Source: Nonomuraea cavernae (GTDB taxonomy: Bacteria > Actinomycetota > Actinomycetes > Streptosporangiales > Streptosporangiaceae). From it: DNA of 46,464 nt. Under the pieces are notes generated by a model, which was not told the origin of the DNA, made no database searches, and was given only the letters and a program-made list of their open reading frames with translations. Position numbers and translations under genes: made by a program. Positions 40,897 through 46,464 of the stretch are shown one piece after another (position 1 is the stretch's first letter; the number at the start of each line of letters is the position of its first letter). The stretch is from assembly GCF_014646355.1 (NCBI RefSeq), contig NZ_BMNH01000044.1, forward strand, positions 1 through 46,464, written 5' to 3'.

Positions 40897-41885
40897 CCAC
40901 GGAGACCCTCACGCACGGCCGGCGGCTCGCCGTCCCGGCCAAGTACGTGCCCATCCTGGTGACGGCCTGCCTGTTCGCGGCGATGTTCGTGGCCGGCGGC
41001 GTCCGCTACGAGGGGTTCGCCAGCGGGCAGGTGATCCTCAACGTCTTCATCGACAACGCGTTCCTGCTGGTCGTCGCGGTCGGCATGACGTTCGTGATCC
41101 TCACCGGCGGCATCGACCTGTCGGTGGGCTCGGTGGTCGCGCTGTCCACGATGATCTCGGCCAGCCTGATGGCCGGGCCGGGCTGGCCGCCGTACCTGGT
41201 GATCCCGCTGGTGCTGCTCATCGGGTCGGGCCTGGGGCTGGTGATGGGCTACATCGTGCACGCCTTCGACATCCAGCCGTTCATCGTGACCCTGGCCGGG
41301 ATGTTCCTGGCGCGGGGGCTCTGCTACACGATCGGCACCGACTCGATCCCGATCGAGGACCCGACCTTCACCGCGTTCGCGCAGACCAGGATCGACCTGT
41401 TCGCCGACCTGTGGATCTCGCCGAGCGTGCTGATCGCGGCGGTCGTCGTGCTGGGGGCGGCGTACGTGCTGCACTACACGCGGCTGGGCCGCGGTGTCTA
41501 CGCGACGGGCGGCAGCGAGCAGTCGGCGCTGCTGATGGGCCTGCCCGTGGGCCGGACGAAGATCACGGTCTACACGATCAGCGGGTTCTGCTCGGCGCTC
41601 GGCGGGGTGCTGCTGTCGTTCTACATGCTCTCGGGCTACGGGTTGCACGCCGTGGGCATGGAGCTCGACGCGATCGCGGCGGTCGTCATCGGCGGCACGC
41701 TGCTGACCGGTGGCTCCGGCTTTTTGTTCGGCACCGTGCTCGGGGTGCTCGTGCTGGGACTGATCCAGACGATCATCAGTTTCGAGGGAACGCTCAGCTC
41801 CTGGTGGACCAAGATCTTCATCGGTCTGCTGTTGTTCGTCTTCATCCTGTTGCAGCGTCTGTTCTCGGCGCGGCGCCGTAACTGA
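40893..41885 (+). CDS. Sugar ABC transporter permease (YjfF-like)
   Basis: A 330-residue permease, paralogous to the preceding one (VILTGGIDLSVGSVVALSTM, FDIQPFIVTLAGMFLARGL, DAIAAVVIGGTLLTGGSGFL). Paired permeases are the hallmark of YtfT/YjfF-type importers. ATG 40893 overlaps the previous stop. It is the last gene of the importer operon; araB follows 40 bases later behind its own operator. Confidence 0.93.
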   Translation: MTTETLTHGRRLAVPAKYVPILVTACLFAAMFVAGGVRYEGFASGQVILNVFIDNAFLLVVAVGMTFVILTGGIDLSVGSVVALSTMISASLMAGPGWPPYLVIPLVLLIGSGLGLVMGYIVHAFDIQPFIVTLAGMFLARGLCYTIGTDSIPIEDPTFTAFAQTRIDLFADLWISPSVLIAAVVVLGAAYVLHYTRLGRGVYATGGSEQSALLMGLPVGRTKITVYTISGFCSALGGVLLSFYMLSGYGLHAVGMELDAIAAVVIGGTLLTGGSGFLFGTVLGVLVLGLIQTIISFEGTLSSWWTKIFIGLLLFVFILLQRLFSARRRN

Positions 41886-41891
41886 TCTTCC

Positions 41892-41908
41892 GTACGGCGG
41901 AGCCGTAC
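41892..41908. repeat. Inverted repeat between importer and araB
   Basis: GTACGGC (41892-41898) and GCCGTAC (41902-41908) around GGA. It could be an RNA hairpin that limits read-through or a regulatory site; the 17-base length is short. Confidence 0.5.
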
Positions 41909-41924
41909 CAAGTCTGGGAGAGTG

Positions 41925-41938
41925 TGTGAACGCTAACA
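41925..41938 (+). promoter_or_regulatory. LacI operator overlapping the araB start
   Basis: TGTGAACGCTAACA is the same operator read on the other strand (TGTTAGCGTTCACA). It covers the araB GTG start codon at 41926, so bound repressor would sit downstream of any araB promoter and block elongation. Confidence 0.75.
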
Positions 41939-43611
41939 CGGACAGTTATCTGATCGGCGTCGACTTCGGGACCCTGTCGGGGCGGGCCGTCGTGGTGCGC
42001 GCCTCCGACGGCGCCGAGGCCGGCACGGCGGTGCACGAGTTCGCCCATCGCGTGATCGAGGACCGGCTGCCCGGCGGCGGGGTGCGGCTGGGGCCCGACT
42101 GGGCGCTGCAGTCGCCGCTCGACTGGCTCGACGTGCTGCGCACCGCCGTGCCGGAGGCGGTGGCGGCGGCCGGGGTCGACCCGGCCCGGGTGATCGGGAT
42201 CGGCACCGACTTCACCGCCTGCACCGTGCTGCCGGTCCGGGCCGACGGCACGCCGCTCTGCTTCGAGACGCCCGAGCGCCCGCACGCCTGGCCGAAGCTG
42301 TGGAAGCACCACGCCGCGCAGGCGCACGCCGACCGGATCAACGCGCTGGCGGCCGAGCGGGGTGAGCCCTGGCTGGCCAGGTACGGCGGGAAGATCTCCG
42401 CGGAGTGGGAGTTCGCCAAGGGCCTGCAGGTGCTGGAGGAGGACCCCGAGGTCTACGCCCGGGCGGAGCGGTGGATCGAGGCGGCCGACTGGATCATCTG
42501 GCAGCTCACCGGGGTGGAGACCCGCAACGTCTGCACCGCCGGATACAAAGGGATTTTTCAGGACGGGTCCTATCCGTCGGCGGACTTCCTCGCCGGGCTG
42601 AATCCCGATTTTTCGGGATTCATCGATAAATTGGGGCGCGAGCTGTCCCCTCTCGGTGGCCTGGCCGGGCGGCTGACCGCCGAGGCCGCCGGATGGACCA
42701 AGCTGCCCGAGGGCATCGCGGTCGCCGTCGGCAACGTCGACGCGCACGTCACCTCGGCCGCCGCCGACGCGGTCCGGCCGGGTCAGATGGTCGCCATCAT
42801 GGGCACCTCCACCTGCCACGTGATGTCCTCCGACCGGCTGGCCGAGGTGCCCGGCATGTGCGGCGTCGTACGCGACGGGATCGTGCCCGGCCTGTGGGGC
42901 TACGAGGCCGGGCAGTCGGGGGTGGGTGACATCTTCGCCTGGTTCGTCGACACCTGCGTGCCCGCCTCCTACCTCCGCCGGGCCGACGAACGCGGCCTGA
43001 CCGTGCACGACCTGCTCGCCGAGCTGGCCGCCGCGCAGCCGGTCGGCGCGCACGGCCTGGTCGCGCTCGACTGGCACAACGGCAACCGCTCGGTGCTGGT
43101 CGACCACGACCTGTCCGGCGTGATCGTCGGACAGACGCTCGCCACCCGGCCCGAGGACATCTATCGAGCGCTCGTCGAGGCCACCGCCTTCGGCGCCCGG
43201 CTGATCGTCGAGACGTTCGAGGCGGCGGGGGTGCCCGTGGCGGAGTTCGTCGTGGCCGGCGGGCTGCTGAAGAACCCGTTCCTCATGCAGGTGTACGCCG
43301 ACGTGCTGCGCCGCCCGCTGTCGGTGATCGGCTCCGAGCAGGGTCCGGCGCTCGGCTCGGCCATCCACGCGGCGGTCGCCGCCGGGGCCCACGCCGACAT
43401 CCAGCGGGCCGCGGCCGCCATGGGCCGGCGGCGCGAGGACGTCTACCTGCCCGACGAGCGCCGGGCCGGCGTCTACGACCTGCTCTACGCCGCGTACCGC
43501 GCGCTGCACGACCACTTCGGCGACGGACGGGTGCTGCACGCGCTGCGCGCCATCAGGAACGAGGCTCGACGCGCCCCGGCGGCCCAGGCACTCGACGGAG
43601 CCCGCCCATGA
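41926..43611 (+). CDS. araB: L-ribulokinase
   Basis: A 561-residue FGGY-family kinase that phosphorylates L-ribulose to L-ribulose-5-phosphate. The first ATPase-fold motif GVDFGTLSGRAVVV opens the protein and GIGTDFTACT follows, both characteristic of ribulokinases; GNVDAHVTSAAAD and VVAGGLLKNPFLMQ complete the nucleotide site. It starts at GTG 41926 after GGGAG. Its stop overlaps the araD start (ATGA). With araD and araA it completes L-arabinose catabolism to xylulose-5-phosphate. Confidence 0.95.
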   Translation: MNANTDSYLIGVDFGTLSGRAVVVRASDGAEAGTAVHEFAHRVIEDRLPGGGVRLGPDWALQSPLDWLDVLRTAVPEAVAAAGVDPARVIGIGTDFTACTVLPVRADGTPLCFETPERPHAWPKLWKHHAAQAHADRINALAAERGEPWLARYGGKISAEWEFAKGLQVLEEDPEVYARAERWIEAADWIIWQLTGVETRNVCTAGYKGIFQDGSYPSADFLAGLNPDFSGFIDKLGRELSPLGGLAGRLTAEAAGWTKLPEGIAVAVGNVDAHVTSAAADAVRPGQMVAIMGTSTCHVMSSDRLAEVPGMCGVVRDGIVPGLWGYEAGQSGVGDIFAWFVDTCVPASYLRRADERGLTVHDLLAELAAAQPVGAHGLVALDWHNGNRSVLVDHDLSGVIVGQTLATRPEDIYRALVEATAFGARLIVETFEAAGVPVAEFVVAGGLLKNPFLMQVYADVLRRPLSVIGSEQGPALGSAIHAAVAAGAHADIQRAAAAMGRRREDVYLPDERRAGVYDLLYAAYRALHDHFGDGRVLHALRAIRNEARRAPAAQALDGARP

Positions 43612-44366
43612 GCGCGTACGAGATCGACGCCGGACGGAGCGCGGCCCCGAGCACGAGTGGGAGCGAGGCTGGACGGAGCCTGAGTGGGAGCGACCTGGAG
43701 GCCGGAAGGGCCGCGGCCGTGCGGAGGATCGTGAGTGACCTGCACGCCGAGCTGGTGCGCAACCGGCTCGTCGCCTGGACCGCCGGGAACGTCTCCGGCC
43801 GGATCCCCGGCGCGGACCTGTTCGTGATCAAGCCCTCCGGCGTCTCCTACGACGAGCTGACCCCGGAGACCATGGTCGTCTGCGACCTCGACGGCAACCT
43901 GGTCGAGGGCGAGCACCGGCCGTCCAGCGACACCGCCGCGCACGCGTACGTCTACCGCGCCATGCCCGAGGTGGGCGGCGTCGTGCACACCCACTCGACC
44001 TACGCCTCCGCGTGGGCCGCCCGGGGCGAGGCCATCCCGTGCGTGCTGACCGCGATGGCCGACGAGTTCGGCGGCGAGATCCCGGTGGGGCCGTTCGCGC
44101 TGATCGGCGACGACTCCATCGGCCAGGGGATCGTGGCCACGCTCAGCGGCCACCGCTCGCCGGCCGTGCTGATGCGCAGCCACGGCGTGTTCACGATCGG
44201 CGCGGACCCGCGCGCCGCCGTGAAGGCCGCCGTGATGTGCGAGGACGTCGCCCGTACCGTGCACGTCGCCAGGCAGCTCGGCGAGCCGCTGCCCATCGCC
44301 CCGGACGACGTCGACCGCCTGTACGACCGCTACCAGAACGTCTACGGACAGAGGAGCCCGCGTTGA
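43608..44366 (+). CDS. araD: L-ribulose-5-phosphate 4-epimerase
   Basis: A 252-residue class II aldolase/adducin-family epimerase. Zinc ligands are His127 and His129 in HTHS and His192 in SHGVF; LVAWTAGNVSGR and KPSGVSYDEL form the phosphate site. About 30 residues at the N-terminus (Ser/Gly/Ala-rich) are extra compared with E. coli AraD and are coded by imperfect DNA repeats. The ATG overlaps the araB stop, so this start is supported by coupling, although an internal GTG would give the standard length. The substrate follows from araB and araA on either side. Confidence 0.92.
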   Translation: MSAYEIDAGRSAAPSTSGSEAGRSLSGSDLEAGRAAAVRRIVSDLHAELVRNRLVAWTAGNVSGRIPGADLFVIKPSGVSYDELTPETMVVCDLDGNLVEGEHRPSSDTAAHAYVYRAMPEVGGVVHTHSTYASAWAARGEAIPCVLTAMADEFGGEIPVGPFALIGDDSIGQGIVATLSGHRSPAVLMRSHGVFTIGADPRAAVKAAVMCEDVARTVHVARQLGEPLPIAPDDVDRLYDRYQNVYGQRSPR

Positions 44367-45817
44367 ACATCTGGTTTCTGACCGGCAGCCAGGGGCTGTA
44401 CGGCGAGGACACGCTGTGCCAGGTCGCCGAGCAGTCGCGGCGGATCGCCGAGGCGCTGCCGATGCCCGTGGCGTGGCGGCCCGTGCTCACCGACGCGGCC
44501 TCGATCAGGCGGATCATGCTGGAGGCGAACGCCGACGACTCGTGCGCCGGGGTGATCGCCTGGATGCACACGTTCTCGCCGGCCAAGATGTGGATCGCCG
44601 GGCTCGACGCGCTGCGCAAGCCGCTGCTGCACCTGCACACGCAGGCCAACGTGGAGCTGCCGTGGAGCACCATCGACATGGACTTCATGAACCTCAACCA
44701 GGCCGCCCACGGCGACCGCGAGTTCGGCCACATCCAGACCCGGCTGGGCGTCGCCCGCAAGACCGTCGCGGGCCACGTCAGCGACCCGTACGTGGCCGAG
44801 CGCATCCTGGCCTGGGCGCGGGCGGCCTCCGGGCTGGCCGAGGTGCGCACCCTGAAGCTGGCGCGGTTCGGCGACAACATGCGCGACGTGGCCGTCACCG
44901 AGGGCGACAAGGTGGAGGCCCAGCTGCGTTTCGGCGTCTCGGTCAACACCTACGGCGTCAACGAGCTGGTCGAGGTCGTCGACGCCGCCTCCGACGCCGA
45001 GGTGAACGCGCTGGTCAAGGAGTACGACGAGCGCTACCGGGTGGCGCCCGAACTGCTCGGCGAGCGGCGCGAGTCCCTGCGTTACGCGGCCCGGATCGAG
45101 CTCGGCCTGCGCCACTTCCTGGAGCGCGGCGGGTTCGGGGCGTTCACCACGAACTTCGAGGACCTCGGCGGCCTGCGCCAGCTGCCCGGCCTGGCCGTGC
45201 AGCGGCTGATGGCCGACGGCTACGGCTTCGGCGGCGAGGGCGACTGGAAGACGGCGGTGCTGCTGCGCACGATCAAGTCGATGGCGCCGGGCGGCACCTC
45301 GTTCATGGAGGACTACACCTACCACCTGACCCCGGGCGAGGAGCTCATCCTCGGCGCGCACATGCTGGAGGTCTGCCCCTCGATCGCCGGCGCCGTCCCG
45401 GCCTGCGAGATCCACCCGCTCGGCATCGGCGGCAGGGAGGACCCGGTGCGGCTGGTGTTCGACGCGGCGCCCGGCCCCGGGATCGTGGTGGGGCTGGCCG
45501 ACCTCGGCGACCGGTTCCGGCTGGTGGCCAACGAGATCGACCTCGTCAAGCCGCCCAGGCCGCTGCCCGCGCTGCCCGTGGCCCGCGCCGTCTGGCGGCC
45601 CCGTCCCGGCCTGCGCACCAGCACCGAGGCATGGCTGACCGCCGGCGCCCCTCACCACACCGTGCTGTCCACCGCCGTCGGCACCGAGGAGCTCACCGAC
45701 CTGGCCGACATGCTCGGCGTCGAGCTGCTGGTGATCGACGCCGACACCACCGTCCGGCAGTTCGCCAGGGAGCTGCGCTGGAACCAGGCCTACTACCGCC
45801 TCGCCCAGGGCTTCTAG
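44363..45817 (+). CDS. araA: L-arabinose isomerase
   Basis: A 484-residue isomerase that converts L-arabinose to L-ribulose with Mn2+. The family opening MNIWFLTGSQGLYGEDTL is intact, as are WMHTFSPAKMWI, HTQANVELPW, GFGGEGDWKTA and MEDYTYHL with the metal-binding Glu and His residues. It starts at TTG 44363, overlapping the araD stop by four bases, with GAGGAG upstream. It is the last gene of the regulon. Confidence 0.95.
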   Translation: MNIWFLTGSQGLYGEDTLCQVAEQSRRIAEALPMPVAWRPVLTDAASIRRIMLEANADDSCAGVIAWMHTFSPAKMWIAGLDALRKPLLHLHTQANVELPWSTIDMDFMNLNQAAHGDREFGHIQTRLGVARKTVAGHVSDPYVAERILAWARAASGLAEVRTLKLARFGDNMRDVAVTEGDKVEAQLRFGVSVNTYGVNELVEVVDAASDAEVNALVKEYDERYRVAPELLGERRESLRYAARIELGLRHFLERGGFGAFTTNFEDLGGLRQLPGLAVQRLMADGYGFGGEGDWKTAVLLRTIKSMAPGGTSFMEDYTYHLTPGEELILGAHMLEVCPSIAGAVPACEIHPLGIGGREDPVRLVFDAAPGPGIVVGLADLGDRFRLVANEIDLVKPPRPLPALPVARAVWRPRPGLRTSTEAWLTAGAPHHTVLSTAVGTEELTDLADMLGVELLVIDADTTVRQFARELRWNQAYYRLAQGF

Positions 45818-46116
45818 GGATCTCCTGCCCGAGGCGCGACCTGACCTTCCAGACATCCCGGCGACCGGCCGCCCGCCGGCGTCGAGTTCGAGGATCGGCG
45901 CCCGCTCGTGTGGTGCGGTGCAGGACACGCTTGCCTGTCGCCAACTCCCAGTGTTGGGAGATGTTGGGAGTTGGCCGGGAGCCGGATGGCACACGGTTCC
46001 CGATCTGGAGGAGCGAGACAGGTGCTTCAGTGGGATGTGATCCGTCAGCTTCTCAGCCCTGAAGGGACTGAGCTTGCAGCTCCTGGCCGTCGGTGGTTTC
46101 GACGGTCTGGTCCGCG
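45818..46116. other. Noncoding region with two hairpins between araA and tnpB
   Basis: About 300 bases without a credible gene. GCCAACTCCCA (45940-45950) pairs perfectly with TGGGAGTTGGC (45965-45975); an inner pairing CTCCCA (45945-45950) with TGGGAG (45955-45960) competes with it. Nearer tnpB, CTCAGCCCT (46052-46060) pairs with AGGGACTGAG (46063-46072) with one bulge. The first may end araA transcription; the second lies 45 bases past the tnpB stop, where such elements carry their guide-RNA scaffold and end structure. Confidence 0.5.
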
Positions 46117-46464
46117 TCAGGCAGCGTGACTCACTGCCCAGCCCGTCTCACCGCGTGCGGCGATGTTGCGGGCTGCGTTGACGTCGGCGTGCTCAGCGAA
46201 GCCGCACGACGTACAGGCGAAGGTTTCCTGGTCGGGCCGGTTGTTCTTGGCCACGTGCCCGCAGGCCGAGCAGGCCTGCGAGGTGTAGGCCGGGTCCACC
46301 CAGACCAGGGCGACACCGGCGCGGGCCGCCTTGCAGGCGATGAAGTGGCCGAGCTGGTGAAAACTCCATGAATGCAGCGTGACCCGCTGGGGCTTGCGGA
46401 GCCGTACCCGGTCGCGGATCCCCTGGAGATCTTCCAGGGCGATGCCTCGCCCGGTGCGTGCAGC
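46117..46464 (-). CDS. tnpB: IS200/IS605-family TnpB (OrfB), C-terminal part, cut by the window edge
   Basis: 115 residues are visible; the 5' end lies beyond the right edge. They hold the RuvC-II glutamate (RGIALEDLQ), the zinc ribbon (CSACG and CTSCG, with PAYTSQACS before it) and the RuvC-III aspartate in HADVNAARN, so the C-terminal half of the nuclease is intact. TnpB proteins are RNA-guided DNA endonucleases carried by IS200/IS605 elements, using a guide RNA that overlaps their 3' end. No TnpA is visible, but it could lie outside. The protein ends WAVSHAA shortly after the family core. Confidence 0.93.
   Translation of the reverse strand, partial: AARTGRGIALEDLQGIRDRVRLRKPQRVTLHSWSFHQLGHFIACKAARAGVALVWVDPAYTSQACSACGHVAKNNRPDQETFACTSCGFAEHADVNAARNIAARGETGWAVSHAA

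Overview
The window is about 46 kb of very GC-rich DNA with tightly packed genes, many ATGA, GTGA or TTGA start/stop overlaps, frequent GTG and TTG starts, and families typical of large soil actinomycetes (PucR, WYL, LacI and TetR regulators, secreted S8 and M28 peptidases, an NhaA-DsbA fusion, an OrfB/TnpB transposon gene). An order such as Streptosporangiales (Nonomuraea-like) or Streptomycetales fits, but no rRNA or other decisive marker is present, so this is inference.

Layout. (a) 1-3.9 kb: housekeeping block with a membrane protein cut by the left edge, an M48 metalloprotease, nadD, rsfS, a histidine phosphatase and tRNA-Ala(GGC). (b) 4.0-7.4 kb: a MerR regulator with an NADPH:quinone-type oxidoreductase and an R-type imine reductase, both behind long-spacer MerR-like promoters, then a PPOX-class flavoprotein. 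(c) 7.5-16.5 kb: an AraC-like pseudogene, then a coherent minus-strand catabolic cluster: ureohydrolase, polar amino acid ABC importer, PucR regulator, a duplicated ATC-hydrolase-like protein, an amidohydrolase and a bicupin. (d) 16.6-21.4 kb: a TetR-controlled ABC exporter with a 21-bp operator candidate, and a WYL regulator divergent from a small protein across a perfect 23-bp dyad. (e) 21.5-36.0 kb: NhaA-DsbA fusion, secreted M28 aminopeptidase, TetR/SDR divergent pair with readable promoter and operators, large S8 protease, LuxR-type regulator, DUF523 protein, small membrane proteins, an SRPBCC protein, the tail of a deleted MFS gene, an AlaX-like editing hydrolase next to a second identical tRNA-Ala(GGC), and a secreted protein with 15 RTX-like nonapeptides. 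(f) 36.1-45.8 kb: a complete L-arabinose regulon: LacI regulator, four-gene YtfQRT/YjfF-type sugar importer, araB, araD and araA, with three nearly identical LacI operators. (g) 45.8-46.5 kb: hairpin-rich noncoding DNA and the C-terminal part of a TnpB gene cut by the right edge.

How the genes work together. The arabinose genes form one pathway: import, isomerisation (AraA), phosphorylation (AraB), epimerisation (AraD), under one repressor that probably also controls itself. The 7.9-16.5 kb cluster looks like uptake and hydrolytic dismantling of a nitrogen-rich, amino-acid-like, probably cyclic amidine/guanidine or (thio)urea compound. Its substrate cannot be read from sequence, and it is the best candidate here for an undescribed pathway. 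The MerR/imine reductase/quinone reductase group looks like a small inducible redox-detoxification regulon.
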